Shown: one piece after another, positions 27,793 through 35,280 of the stretch
Layout of the letters: every line of letters begins with the position of its first letter
How positions within the stretch are numbered: the first letter of the stretch is position 1
From: an uncultured Aquimarina sp.
Lineage (GTDB): Bacteria; Bacteroidota; Bacteroidia; Flavobacteriales; Flavobacteriaceae
Assembly (NCBI GenBank): GCA_947496555.1
Contig: CANMDH010000020.1
Coordinates: forward strand, 34,180-98,179
DNA length: 64,000 nucleotides
Direction: 5' to 3'
Program-made: the position numbers and the translations under genes
The notes under the pieces: generated by a model
The model's input: the letters and a program-made list of their open reading frames with translations, nothing else
Databases searched by the model: none
Told to the model about the DNA's origin: nothing

Positions 27793-28446
27793 CTATGCTT
27801 CTGTTGCAGGAGCGTCTGCAGCTGGAGCCGCTTCTCCTCCTTCAGTAGTAGCTGCAGTTTCTTCAGTTTCTTCTTCTTCATCTTCCTCATCTTCAATAGC
27901 AACACGAGAAGTTTTCACCATACAAATTACAGTGTTATCAGGGTGTAGAATAGTGAAATCATCACTTGCTACATCGGTAACATATAATTTGTTTCCTATT
28001 TTTAGTTTTTTAATGTTTCCTTCAATTACGTCTGGTAATTTTGAAGCAAGACCTTTTACTTTGATACGTCTTAAGTTGAAACGTAATACACCACCATTAA
28101 GTACACCACGAGAGGTTCCTACCGTTCGGAAAGGAAGTTCTATAATGATTGGTTTATCGTCAAAAATTCGGATAAAATCAATGTGTAAAATTCTATCGGT
28201 TACAGGGTGAAATTGGATATCCTGTAAGATTGCATTTATTTTTGTACCATTATCTAACGCTATTACCACGGTATGAACGTCTGGAGTGTACACTAAATTT
28301 TTGAAAGCAATTTCTGGCGCTGCAAAGTGTACAATAGTGTCTCCACCATAAATAACACAAGGTACCTGTCCAGCATTACGTAGGGCTTTTGTTGCTTTCT
28401 TGCCCACGCTTTCTCTTTGAGATGCGTTGATTGTTAATGATTTCAT
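27793..28446 (-). CDS. rplY: 50S ribosomal protein L25/general stress protein Ctc
   Basis: The 217-aa protein binds 5S rRNA. It has the L25 domain ([28 protein letters not shown]), the TL5-type C-terminal domain (about residues 95-185) and an acidic, Ala-rich tail usual in Bacteroidota. It follows prs by 23 nt, a common flavobacterial pairing, and ends at a clear terminator. Confidence 0.97.
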   Translation of the reverse strand: MKSLTINASQRESVGKKATKALRNAGQVPCVIYGGDTIVHFAAPEIAFKNLVYTPDVHTVVIALDNGTKINAILQDIQFHPVTDRILHIDFIRIFDDKPIIIELPFRTVGTSRGVLNGGVLRFNLRRIKVKGLASKLPDVIEGNIKKLKIGNKLYVTDVASDDFTILHPDNTVICMVKTSRVAIEDEEDEEEETEETAATTEGGEAAPAADAPATEA

Positions 28447-28469
28447 TTTAAAATTTATTAATTATTAAT

Positions 28470-29411
28470 TTACATTATAAATTTAGAGCTAATAGACTCA
28501 TTGTGATGCACACGGTGCATTACATCGGCAAACAATTCTGCACAGCTTACCACTCTAATTTTATCGCTTTTTTGTTTTAGAGGAATCGAATCGGTAACGA
28601 TCAACTCTTCTAATTTTGAATTTTCTATTTTTTCATAGGCACTACCTGAAAGAATCGGGTGTGTACAAATCGCTCGTACACTTTTAGCTCCTCTTTCAAT
28701 CATTAGATCGGCAGCTTTGGTTAATGTTCCGGCGGTATCTACCATATCATCTACTAATACTACATTTTTTCCGGTAACGTCACCAATAAGTTCCATATGA
28801 GAGATTACATTGGCTTTGGCGCGTTGCTTATAGCAGATTACCACATCACTTTTTAACGCCTTAGAATATGCATAGGCTCTTTTTGAACCTCCCATATCTG
28901 GCGATGCAATCGTAAGATCATTCAAATTCAATGATTGCAAGTATGGTAAGAAAATAGTAGAAGCAAATAAATGATCTACCGGTTTTTCAAAGAACCCCTG
29001 GATCTGATCCGCATGTAGATCCATTGTAATAATTCTTGTTGCTCCAGCTGTTTCCAGCATTTTGGCAATAAGCTTTGCGGCGATCGGCACTCTTGGCTTA
29101 TCTTTTCTGTCTTGGCGAGCCCATCCATAATAGGGCAATACTGCTGTAATATGTCTGGCTGACGCTCTTTTTGCAGCATCCAACATTAAGAGCATTTCCA
29201 TTAAGTGATCAGAACTTGGATGTGTAGAACCAATAATAAATACTCTTGATCCTCTCACCGATTCTTCAAAAGAAGGTTGAAACTCACCATCACTATAGGT
29301 CGATGTAATAACATTACCCAGTTTGGCGCCATAGGCAGCTACGATTTTTTCTGCTAATTCTGTACTTTGATTACATGCAAAAAATTTTGCTTCGGTAACT
29401 CCAGTTGGCAT
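28470..29411 (-). CDS. prs: Ribose-phosphate pyrophosphokinase
   Basis: The 313-aa enzyme makes PRPP from ribose-5-phosphate and ATP. Motifs: FACNQSTELAEKIVAAYG, TYSDGEFQPSFEESVRG, YYGWARQDRKDKPRVPI, MDLHADQIQGFF and the PRPP-loop VVLVDDMVDTAGTL. It heads the prs-rplY operon. Confidence 0.98.
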   Translation of the reverse strand: MPTGVTEAKFFACNQSTELAEKIVAAYGAKLGNVITSTYSDGEFQPSFEESVRGSRVFIIGSTHPSSDHLMEMLLMLDAAKRASARHITAVLPYYGWARQDRKDKPRVPIAAKLIAKMLETAGATRIITMDLHADQIQGFFEKPVDHLFASTIFLPYLQSLNLNDLTIASPDMGGSKRAYAYSKALKSDVVICYKQRAKANVISHMELIGDVTGKNVVLVDDMVDTAGTLTKAADLMIERGAKSVRAICTHPILSGSAYEKIENSKLEELIVTDSIPLKQKSDKIRVVSCAELFADVMHRVHHNESISSKFIM

Positions 29412-29465
29412 AGGGTAAAATGTTGTTTTGTAATGAGTTAAAACTTATTTTCTGAAAACAAGGTG

Positions 29466-29473
29466 CAAATTTA
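29466..29473 (-). promoter_or_regulatory. Possible -7 box for prs
   Basis: Minus strand TAAATTTG matches TAnnTTTG 55 nt upstream of prs. The surroundings are very AT-rich, so chance is possible. Confidence 0.35.
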
Positions 29474-29538
29474 AAAATTTATTTCAACTCTAGCTCTTAT
29501 TTTATTACTTATTTGCTGGTTGGGAATAAATATTTTTA

Positions 29539-29546
29539 TAATTTTG
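29539..29546 (+). promoter_or_regulatory. Promoter -7 box for tRNA-Leu
   Basis: TAATTTTG (TAnnTTTG) lies 21 nt before the tRNA, with TTG at 29520 as a possible -33 element. Confidence 0.5.
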
Positions 29547-29567
29547 CCGTCCAATTCAATCAATAAT

Positions 29568-29649
29568 GCTCAAGTGGCGGAATTGGTAGACGCGCTGGAT
29601 TCAAAATCCAGTTCCTTCGGGAGTGTGGGTTCGATTCCCACCTTGAGTA
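29568..29649 (+). tRNA. tRNA-Leu (anticodon CAA)
   Basis: The sequence folds as a class II tRNA: acceptor GCTCAAG/CTTGAGT (terminal G-T pair), D arm with GGCGGAATTGGTAGACGC, anticodon stem CTGGA/TCCAG around loop TTCAAAA (anticodon CAA), a long variable arm TTCCTTCGGGA and a TGGGTTCGATTCCCA T arm. The discriminator is A. Its 3' part is the integration target of the element that follows. Confidence 0.95.
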
Positions 29650-29650
29650 C
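29636..29650 (+). other. Left attachment site (attL) in tRNA-Leu
   Basis: TCCCACCTTGAGTAC spans the T arm 3' side, acceptor 3' strand and one base beyond. The same 15 bases recur at 52334-52348 beside a tyrosine integrase. The intact tRNA lies on the left, as expected when an element restores the 3' end. Confidence 0.85.
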
Positions 29651-29653
29651 TAG

Positions 29654-29688
29654 AAATCCTGATAAACATTTGTTTGTCAGGGTTTTGT
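29654..29688 (+). terminator. Element-borne replacement terminator for tRNA-Leu
   Basis: AAATCCTGATAAACA pairs with TGTTTGTCAGGGTTT (two G-T pairs) as one long hairpin followed by TGTTATTTTT. It directly follows the tRNA within the inserted DNA, while the presumed original tRNA terminator now sits beyond attR. Confidence 0.65.
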
Positions 29689-29696
29689 TATTTTTA

Positions 29697-29721
29697 AGGG
29701 CAACGAATAGGGCAATTTTTG
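29697..29721 (+). repeat. GGGCAA arm-type repeat, left end
   Basis: Two AGGGCAA units (AGGGCAACGAATAGGGCAA) are followed by TTTTTG. A near copy with the same orientation stands at 52204-52230 by the right end. Such paired repeats near both ends fit arm-type binding sites of the tyrosine integrase. Confidence 0.5.
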
Positions 29722-29965
29722 TTTAGATAACTGTAAAATTTGAATCTAACCAGTATAATTATAGTAAGAAAAGCGAAGAATCTTAACTTCAAATTTGTAG
29801 AGTGAAGAGTTAAAAAATTAATCTATTAGTATAGTTTTCGAAAAAGAGAATTTCATAAAACTGGTCGTTTTTATAAACTATTGATGTTTCTATTGTTTAC
29901 TGGTTTTAAAAAGTTTAAATTACCATACTAAATTAAAAGTTTAGCACTTGACATATTTTTAAACT

Positions 29966-30595
29966 ATGAAATTCGGAATAGGAAGGGTTAGCAAATTTGA
30001 ACAAAACTTAGATTTACAAATTGATGCATTTGTGAAAGAAGGTATAGATCCTAAAAATATCTACGTTGATAAAATAACCAGAAGAACAGATAAAAGACCC
30101 AATTACGAAAAATGCTTAAACCAGCTACGAGAAGGTGATGTAATCTATGCTTGGAAGTTGGATCGAATAGTAGGAAGCATTATTCAATTAGATAAGCTTG
30201 TAAATAGACTAGATCAAATTGGAGCTAGTTTGGTTATTATAACACAGCCTTTTGTTGATACTAGAGATAAAAGCCCCCATTCCAAACTTATTAGAAATAT
30301 GTTTTCAATACTTGCGGAATTTGAAGTTGATTTAATAAGTGAACGCACTAAAGCAGGATTAGATTCAGCCAAACGAAGGGGTGTTGTTTTAGGTGCACCT
30401 AAAGGATTAAGTGAAGAAAATAAGAAGAAAGCTAAATTGTGCGCTCACTATTTTAATGAGGGAATACTCTCTGTGTCTGATATTTGTAAAAAGGCGGGTG
30501 TTTCTAGAGCAACATACTACAAATACTTAGAGTACGAAGGATTAAAAGGAAAGATTAGACCTTATAAAAAAACAAAACAAAAGGGGAGAACATAA
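29966..30595 (+). CDS. Serine recombinase (resolvase/invertase family) with altered catalytic motif
   Basis: The 209-aa protein has the small serine recombinase layout: nucleophile Ser9 in GIGRVSKFEQNLDLQID, WKLDRIVGS, AEFEVDLISERTKAGL, and a C-terminal HTH (SVSDICKKAGVSRATYYKYL). The usual LDRLGRS motif reads LDRIVGS, so the second catalytic Arg is Gly70, and FER/IRER Args are also replaced (FEV, ISER). It may be impaired or specialised. A 28-bp palindrome overlaps its stop. The cassette-like array begins just downstream, so it is a candidate array recombinase. A 317-base stretch upstream (29650-29965) has only the terminator, the arm repeats and a partial array-repeat match. Confidence 0.85.
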   Translation: MKFGIGRVSKFEQNLDLQIDAFVKEGIDPKNIYVDKITRRTDKRPNYEKCLNQLREGDVIYAWKLDRIVGSIIQLDKLVNRLDQIGASLVIITQPFVDTRDKSPHSKLIRNMFSILAEFEVDLISERTKAGLDSAKRRGVVLGAPKGLSEENKKKAKLCAHYFNEGILSVSDICKKAGVSRATYYKYLEYEGLKGKIRPYKKTKQKGRT

Positions 30596-30616
30596 ACAAA
30601 AACATTTGTTTATGTT
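30589..30616. repeat. 28-bp perfect-arm palindrome at the recombinase stop
   Basis: AACATAAACAAA and TTTGTTTATGTT form 12-bp arms around AACA. The stop codon of the recombinase is inside. There is no T tract, so a terminator is less likely; 28 bp is a typical size for a serine-recombinase crossover site. A second weaker inverted repeat (TTATAAC att GTTGTAA) follows and may be the MazE operator. Confidence 0.5.
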
Positions 30617-30649
30617 ATAACATTGTTGTAACTTTATAAAAAATTAAAC

Positions 30650-30901
30650 ATGGAAGCTAATATTATTAAAGTAGGAAATTCAAAAGGAATTATTATTCCC
30701 TCTAAGTTTTTAAAGCTTATAGGTTTGAATGATAAAGTTAATATCGCTGTAGAAGATGATAAGATTGTCATTGAGCCTTTAAAAAAAGAATCTCGCATTA
30801 ATTGGGATAAAATGTTTTCTAAGTCAGATTCAAAAAAGGATAAGGATATTTTAATTCCTGATGTTTTTGAAGATGAATCTTTTGGAGAATGGACATGGTA
30901 A
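30650..30901 (+). CDS. mazE: MazE-type antitoxin (AbrB/SpoVT fold)
   Basis: The 83-aa protein starts with a swapped-hairpin domain, IIKVGNSKGIIIPSKFLKLIGLNDKVNIAVEDDKIVIEPL (read in parts), and ends with an acidic, Trp-containing tail (DVFEDESFGEWTW) that would block the toxin. Its stop overlaps the mazF start. The module could stabilise the element or the array. Confidence 0.88.
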   Translation: MEANIIKVGNSKGIIIPSKFLKLIGLNDKVNIAVEDDKIVIEPLKKESRINWDKMFSKSDSKKDKDILIPDVFEDESFGEWTW

Positions 30902-31212
30902 AACAATATGATATTCATTGGGTAGATTTAAATCCAACTAGAGGTAGTGAAATCAACAAAAAACGCCCTTGTTTGATTATATCACCAAAAGAAATGAATG
31001 ATAACTTAAACACCCTTATAGTTGCTCCATTAACTTCAACTATGCGTAATTATCCTACTAGGGTAGCTGTAACAGTTAACAAGAAAAAAGGACAAATTGC
31101 CTTAGATCAAATTAGGTCTATTGACAAAACTCGATTAAGTAACAAAATGGATAGTCTTAATAAATTGTCCATTAAAAAAGTAAAAGAAGTTTTAATTGAA
31201 ATGTTTAAATAA
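30895..31212 (+). CDS. mazF: MazF/PemK-type endoribonuclease toxin
   Basis: A roughly 105-aa MazF: VKQYDIHWVDLNPTRGSEINKKRPCLIISP, LIVAPLTSTMRNYPTRV and GQIALDQIRSIDKTRL (catalytic Arg/Thr region). The ATG at 30895 overlaps mazE by 7 nt; 30889 is an alternative. The last codons MFK-stop lie inside the first array repeat (GTTTAAATAA), which suggests the module is itself the first cassette. Confidence 0.9.
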   Translation: MVKQYDIHWVDLNPTRGSEINKKRPCLIISPKEMNDNLNTLIVAPLTSTMRNYPTRVAVTVNKKKGQIALDQIRSIDKTRLSNKMDSLNKLSIKKVKEVLIEMFK

Positions 31213-31218
31213 ACGATG
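31203..31218 (+). repeat. Array repeat 1
   Basis: GTTTAAATAAACGATG; encodes the last two mazF residues plus stop. About 120 nt to the next repeat hold only a 10-codon frame (MVTGMKLVKL), probably a decayed cassette. Confidence 0.7.
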
Positions 31219-31342
31219 GTCACCGGAATGAAATTAGTGAAGCTTTAAAAGCGAAGAAATGAGATAAGAAACGAGTAGTCTTTAGTGAGTTTTTCGTGAA
31301 GTAAATCAAGCTAATGAAGAAAGGTAAAAAAAGCAATAAATA

Positions 31343-31361
31343 AAAGTTCAATAAACCGATG
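31343..31361 (+). repeat. Array repeat 2
   Basis: AAAGTTCAATAAACCGATG; its ATG starts the 79-aa gene. Confidence 0.75.
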
Positions 31362-31598
31362 AATAAAGAACAACCTTTTTGGAAATGGAAATATAACCAG
31401 GTATCGATATCCGAGCTAAAACCGAATGATAGGTTTTGTTTTTATGATAATAACTGTCCTGAGTTCTTTATGAGAAAATTAGAAAACAACAAGGTATACT
31501 ACGCTTCTATTAATCGACCCGATTATATAATGAGTTGTGATATTAAGTTTTATCAAAATGTTTATCAAATTGATTCTAGTAGTAGGTATATAAACTAA
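31359..31598 (+). CDS. Hypothetical 79-aa cassette protein
   Basis: No family recognised. It is rich in aromatic and polar residues (QPFWKWKYNQVSISELKPNDRFCFYDNN region) and has no membrane helix. It may be a small beta-rich protein. The start is the ATG of repeat 2 and the stop abuts repeat 3, so it occupies exactly one repeat-to-repeat unit. Confidence 0.65.
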   Translation: MNKEQPFWKWKYNQVSISELKPNDRFCFYDNNCPEFFMRKLENNKVYYASINRPDYIMSCDIKFYQNVYQIDSSSRYIN

Positions 31599-31616
31599 AA
31601 GTCTAAATAAACGATG
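31598..31616 (+). repeat. Array repeat 3
   Basis: AAAGTCTAAATAAACGATG, a consensus copy; its ATG starts the 93-aa gene. Confidence 0.8.
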
Positions 31617-31895
31617 AAATACAACTTAACTATTGACAATTTAAAATCCTTTTTTGAGGACAGACCTTCTTTGTCATTACGTGGAGTTGAAAGGGAAGCA
31701 GCTTTACCAACATCAAAATTAAAAGAAGTCCTCAGGGGGAAACAAAAATTAAGTTCTCTGCAGCAACAGGATCTATCAAAAATTCTAAAAAAGTATGGTT
31801 GGATTCAACCTGTAGGTCTAAGCGCTCTATTAGGAAATGATTATACTCCTTTGGGAGTTCCAAAAAACAAAAATCATATCCCTAAGTTGGGATAA
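31614..31895 (+). CDS. Hypothetical 93-aa cassette protein with HTH-like N-terminus
   Basis: Residues 5-60 are helical with a pattern (SLSLRGVEREAALPTSKLKEVLRGKQKL) that resembles a helix-turn-helix of XRE-like type; the C-terminus (SALLGNDYTPLGVP) is non-helical. A DNA-binding role is a guess. Bounded precisely by repeats 3 and 4. Confidence 0.65.
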   Translation: MKYNLTIDNLKSFFEDRPSLSLRGVEREAALPTSKLKEVLRGKQKLSSLQQQDLSKILKKYGWIQPVGLSALLGNDYTPLGVPKNKNHIPKLG

Positions 31896-31897
31896 CT

Positions 31898-31916
31898 AAA
31901 GTCTAAATAAACGATG
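31898..31916 (+). repeat. Array repeat 4
   Basis: AAAGTCTAAATAAACGATG, a consensus copy; the preceding stop ends two bases before it and its ATG starts the 66-aa gene. Confidence 0.8.
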
Positions 31917-32114
31917 GAAGAATACAATAATACTTTGTTCATGAATAGTCACCAATATAAATCCTGGACAGTTAAACCCCCAGATGAATATAATTGGAAA
32001 GATGTTGGATATGATGGCCATGGATATGTAGTTATTAAAGGACATAGATATGATTCTGAAACAGACATGTACAAAGAAGAAAGAGAACTTTGGAATAAAT
32101 TAAAGTCTAAATAA
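31914..32114 (+). CDS. Hypothetical 66-aa cassette protein
   Basis: A small soluble protein with many Tyr, Asp and Trp residues (YNWKDVGYDGHGYVVIKGHRY). No family recognised. It ends in KLKSK-stop, where KSK-stop is encoded by repeat 5, so a change of the flanking repeat would change the tail. Confidence 0.65.
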   Translation: MEEYNNTLFMNSHQYKSWTVKPPDEYNWKDVGYDGHGYVVIKGHRYDSETDMYKEERELWNKLKSK

Positions 32115-32120
32115 CCGATG
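32102..32120 (+). repeat. Array repeat 5
   Basis: AAAGTCTAAATAACCGATG; contains the stop of the 66-aa gene and the ATG of the next. Confidence 0.8.
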
Positions 32121-32318
32121 AAAAAAATCTTTCAAATCGTAGGTAATGAAATATATGATATGAAATTTTATTTTGCCTTGATTTTCCTTTCTTGATTTTT
32201 TTTACAACATTCAGTATATAAAGATCATATTCGAATTATTTTAATTATAGCTTTTATTACTGGAATTCTATTAGCTCTTAGAAAAACCCTGATACATTTA
32301 AAAAGAATGAATAACTAA
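32118..32318 (+). pseudogene. Small membrane protein cassette with in-frame TGA
   Basis: The unit between repeats 5 and 6 reads as 66 codons in one frame with a single TGA at codon 26 (32193-32195) and a proper stop at 32316. The translated parts hold two hydrophobic stretches (FYFALIFLS and IILIIAFITGILLAL). A one-base change TGG to TGA would explain it. A truncated 25-aa peptide is the alternative. Confidence 0.55.
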
Positions 32319-32335
32319 AGTCTAAATAAACGATG
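32317..32335 (+). repeat. Array repeat 6
   Basis: AAAGTCTAAATAAACGATG, a consensus copy; its ATG opens a 22-codon frame that runs into the start of the 71-aa gene. Confidence 0.8.
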
Positions 32336-32390
32336 GTACTTTTTGTCACACAATTAGCATATATAGATATAAACTTAAAACAGTGTAAAA

Positions 32391-32606
32391 ATGAAATCTA
32401 ATTATAGTACATTTTATTTAATAGGATTTACAATATCAATATTTGTAATAGGAGTGTTTTTTGATCCTGTAATAATTGAAGGAAAAAGAAGCTTTCAGCA
32501 TATTTTCATATTAGTTTTTGCCGTTTTTTTTGCAATCATCAATTGTAGAAAATTAGTTAAATATTTATCTAAGGTTTCTTTCGATAAAGAACTATTAGAA
32601 GATTAA
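32391..32606 (+). CDS. Hypothetical 71-aa membrane protein, cassette
   Basis: Two predicted membrane helices (YLIGFTISIFVIGVFF and IFILVFAVFFAIINC) separated by a short polar loop, with a charged C-terminus. No family recognised. A 22-codon frame from the ATG in repeat 6 overlaps its start and could be a leader or chance. Confidence 0.62.
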   Translation: MKSNYSTFYLIGFTISIFVIGVFFDPVIIEGKRSFQHIFILVFAVFFAIINCRKLVKYLSKVSFDKELLED

Positions 32607-32608
32607 TA

Positions 32609-32626
32609 AAAGTCTAAATAAACGAT
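32609..32626 (+). repeat. Array repeat 7
   Basis: AAAGTCTAAATAAACGAT followed by AAGCATATG; the next ATG is six bases further. Confidence 0.78.
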
Positions 32627-32632
32627 AAGCAT

Positions 32633-32815
32633 ATGACTGAAGAAGAAATTAAAAAAGTAATGAATAAAATTATAAAGTTAAGGGAAGAAAGAAAAAATGC
32701 CCTCGACAAAATGGTAAGATTAGATAAGGAAATAAAATCTCTTGAAGAGTTAGTTCCTAGATCAGAAATTGCAAAACTTAATATGGTTAAAAACCCAGAC
32801 TATAAAGTCCAATAA
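32633..32815 (+). CDS. Hypothetical 60-aa coiled-coil protein, cassette
   Basis: Charged and helical almost throughout (EEIKKVMNKIIKLREERKNA, then LDKEIKSLEELV) with heptad-like Leu/Ile spacing. Probably oligomeric. Function unknown. The end overlaps a degenerate repeat (repeat 8). Confidence 0.6.
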   Translation: MTEEEIKKVMNKIIKLREERKNALDKMVRLDKEIKSLEELVPRSEIAKLNMVKNPDYKVQ

Positions 32816-32822
32816 TACTATG
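32804..32822 (+). repeat. Array repeat 8 (degenerate)
   Basis: AAAGTCCAATAATACTATG, 14 of 19 positions match the consensus AAAGTCTAAATAAACGATG. Confidence 0.5.
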
Positions 32823-32967
32823 GGAAAAGAACTTTTTTATCTAATATTTACCCCTTAATTCACAGAATTTATCCCTAACAGTACTACGTTTATCACATTT
32901 TGTCTTCTCTTAGTTAACAATATTTTACTTTTATACATATACAATTGTTACCATTAATCATGACAAA

Positions 32968-34053
32968 ATGAATAAACTACAGAATTTGCCTTCTCCAAAA
33001 TTTGAGTCTACCCCAAATATCACAAAGTTTCTTGCAGGTATTCGCCCTTACAGAGAAACAACATACCGTCTTGAAAAAGAAAAAATTAAAGATAAACTTG
33101 TTATTCATAACTACGGACATGGTGGGGCAGGTATTACTTTAAGTTGGGGATGTGCTATAGAAGTAAAAGAGTTGATCTCTAAATATGTTATAGGAAATCA
33201 GGAAGAAAATGAGTTTAGATGCAAACCTGACAAATCCTGTATTGCAATTATTGGGTGTGGTGTAATGGGATTAACTACAGCTGTATGCCTAATGGAACTT
33301 GGCCACAAAGTAACTATCTATGCAAAAGACACTCCTCCTAACACTACATCCAATATAGCTGGTGGTCAATGGAATCCATCCAGCGTTGCATTTAGAGCTG
33401 AAGAAACTGAACAGTTTCATCGAATTTTAAGACAATCTTTTAGAAAGTTTGAGTCTCTAATAGGTGATGAATATGGTGTTTCTCGTAAAACAAACTTCAC
33501 GCTTGATAATAAAGGTAGTTTTGAATTGGTACCTAGAGATATCATCCCTGAGCCTAGATATTACAAAAAACTTCCTTTCGAAGGTCATGATGACGAAGGT
33601 TATTCCTATGAAACCTTATTGATAGAACCACCTATTTTTCTAGATAAATTGGTTCATGTACTCAGAAAAAATGGTGTGAACATCATTCAAAAACAATTTT
33701 CAAACTCTCACGAAATCCTAGGGCTTTCTGAAAATGTTATTATCAATTGTACAGGATATGGAGCGAAGATGCTTTGGAATGACGATAAGGTTACCCCAAT
33801 AAAAGGACAATTAGCGCTCCTTGATTCTCAAAACGATTTAGATTACCTCTACAGTGGTAACGGTTACATTTTTCCGCGAAAAGACTACGTCATACTTGGT
33901 GGAACATATCAACGTGGGGAAGATGACCCCACACCAGATGAAGGAACTTGTCTAGGAATAATTGATTGGCATAAAGATAACTTCAATCCTAAACTACCTT
34001 GCAAATTTTGTGACCTTAAAGAACTTTACAAAACCGATAGAATTTTAAAATAG
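32968..34053 (+). CDS. D-amino-acid-oxidase-like flavoprotein, apparently circularly permuted
   Basis: The 361-aa protein holds all hallmarks of DAAO/DASPO enzymes but in swapped order. Residues 22-62 contain GIRPYRETTYRLE and HNYGHGGAGITLSWG, which in normal DAAOs form the C-terminal end (substrate Arg and FAD signature). After a linker, residues 92-101 give the Rossmann start IAIIGCGVMG, then NTTSNIAGGQW and, at the very end, YIFPRKDYVILGGTYQRG, which normally precede the RPxR part. The chain then stops about where the permutation would join. It would oxidise a D-amino acid with FAD. It lies between degenerate array repeats. Length after permutation is normal. Confidence 0.78.
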   Translation: MNKLQNLPSPKFESTPNITKFLAGIRPYRETTYRLEKEKIKDKLVIHNYGHGGAGITLSWGCAIEVKELISKYVIGNQEENEFRCKPDKSCIAIIGCGVMGLTTAVCLMELGHKVTIYAKDTPPNTTSNIAGGQWNPSSVAFRAEETEQFHRILRQSFRKFESLIGDEYGVSRKTNFTLDNKGSFELVPRDIIPEPRYYKKLPFEGHDDEGYSYETLLIEPPIFLDKLVHVLRKNGVNIIQKQFSNSHEILGLSENVIINCTGYGAKMLWNDDKVTPIKGQLALLDSQNDLDYLYSGNGYIFPRKDYVILGGTYQRGEDDPTPDEGTCLGIIDWHKDNFNPKLPCKFCDLKELYKTDRILK

Positions 34054-34209
34054 CATTACAAACTGCTAAAAATTTTAATGGAACATCACTTATTATAGCG
34101 AATATTTCAAAGCGAAATTTACCCAGCGATTTAATCAATTAACAAAAAATACTAATGGTAACAATTTGTATAATACATATGCACCCTGCGGGATGCAGAC
34201 GTACCATAC

Positions 34210-34226
34210 AAGATCAATAAAACATG
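34210..34226 (+). repeat. Array repeat 9 (degenerate)
   Basis: AAGATCAATAAAACATG resembles repeat 2; its ATG starts the 67-aa gene. Confidence 0.5.
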
Positions 34227-34427
34227 GAGTTTGTGAAATTTAATATAGGTTTACATAAGAAAAGTCGATTCATGAATGCATTTGATAATATTCTAAATGA
34301 AAGTGATATTTCTTGTAATCAAATAGAGTTTAAATATGAAGCAAATCTAATAATTGCTGAGATACCAAAATCAGTAATTGATAAAATGAATGAAGATCAA
34401 ATTTCGATCTTAAATTCATTTGGTTAG
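34224..34427 (+). CDS. Hypothetical 67-aa cassette protein
   Basis: Small mixed alpha/beta-looking protein (EFVKFNIGLHKKSRFMNAFD, AEIPKSVIDKMNEDQISILN). No family recognised. The start codon is part of a degenerate repeat and another copy follows 12 nt after the stop. Confidence 0.58.
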   Translation: MEFVKFNIGLHKKSRFMNAFDNILNESDISCNQIEFKYEANLIIAEIPKSVIDKMNEDQISILNSFG

Positions 34428-34439
34428 TGTTTCTCCAGT

Positions 34440-34457
34440 AAGTTCAATAAAACGATC
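34440..34457 (+). repeat. Array repeat 10
   Basis: AAGTTCAATAAAACGATC; the terminal ATG is changed to ATC, and the next gene starts about 100 nt further. Confidence 0.6.
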
Positions 34458-34554
34458 AATCGGTGATCTATGCAGTAGACTGTACTTTATATATTTATAC
34501 TTATATCAACCAGTGGATATATAGTTGAGTTGTGCGCAATTTGAATTCAAAATA

Positions 34555-35043
34555 ATGACAAATGAAATTAAATCGGATATTAATATTAATATCTATAGCT
34601 TAGCAATAATCAGTTGTGTGAACTTAAAGCCAGTAACTGCAATAAAAAATGGAGATATTAAGGACTTTAAGTACATTTACATTTCGCAAACAAAAAGCCT
34701 TACATCTAGCACTGGAGGAACAATAAACGGACAATATTATTCAACAAGCAAAAGTGTGAACCCTAGAGACGTGATCACAGGAATACTTGCTAAACAAGGT
34801 TATATTTTGATCCCAGAATTAAAAAAAGAAATATCTAATGAAACTTTGATTATCAACTATGGTGAAAGTGGGCGAAGAAATACAGGGCTAGGTGGATACA
34901 CAATAGAAGTCACTATACAATTTATTTCATCGACATCTAATTCAATTATTTGTTCATGCACAGCAGAAGGGCAAGGTTCAACAGAAGCAGACGATATTCG
35001 GATAGCTATAACCAGATGTTTGAACAAAATTACATCAAACTAA
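34555..35043 (+). CDS. Hypothetical 162-aa protein, possible lipoprotein
   Basis: The segment IYSLAIISCVNLKPV looks like the end of a lipoprotein signal, but the N-terminus before it (MTNEIKSDININ) lacks positive charge, so export is doubtful or the 5' end was replaced. The rest is beta-rich (YIYISQTKSLTSSTGGTING, GGYTIEVTIQFISS). A TTG at 34525 would give 10 more residues. No family recognised. A hairpin near 35068 follows the stop. Confidence 0.6.
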   Translation: MTNEIKSDININIYSLAIISCVNLKPVTAIKNGDIKDFKYIYISQTKSLTSSTGGTINGQYYSTSKSVNPRDVITGILAKQGYILIPELKKEISNETLIINYGESGRRNTGLGGYTIEVTIQFISSTSNSIICSCTAEGQGSTEADDIRIAITRCLNKITSN

Positions 35044-35094
35044 TAAAAACAAACCGGATAGTGCGGAAATGTTTTCCGTGCAGATTAGTTAATA

Positions 35095-35112
35095 AAAGTT
35101 CAAATAAACGAT
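35095..35112 (+). repeat. Array repeat 11
   Basis: AAAGTTCAAATAAACGAT; the next ATG is eight bases further. Confidence 0.75.
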
Positions 35113-35120
35113 AACTTATT

Positions 35121-35276
35121 ATGATAAAAACAAAAAGACAAGTAGAGGCAAGACGCAAAAAACTTAGTTCCGCTGTTGATCTATTATGGATGAGTTTAAT
35201 TATCGGTGATTCAGAAAAATTCAAACTTATTGATGAAGTCAATAAAAGTATCGATAAGTTGATAGATAATTTGTAA
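35121..35276 (+). CDS. Hypothetical 51-aa cassette protein
   Basis: MIKTKRQVEARRKKL start, then SSAVDLLWMSLIIGD and a second helix SEKFKLIDEVNKSIDKLIDN. Two amphipathic helices; no family recognised. It fills the space between repeats 11 and 12 exactly, which supports it being a gene despite its size. Confidence 0.55.
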   Translation: MIKTKRQVEARRKKLSSAVDLLWMSLIIGDSEKFKLIDEVNKSIDKLIDNL

Positions 35277-35280
35277 ACTA

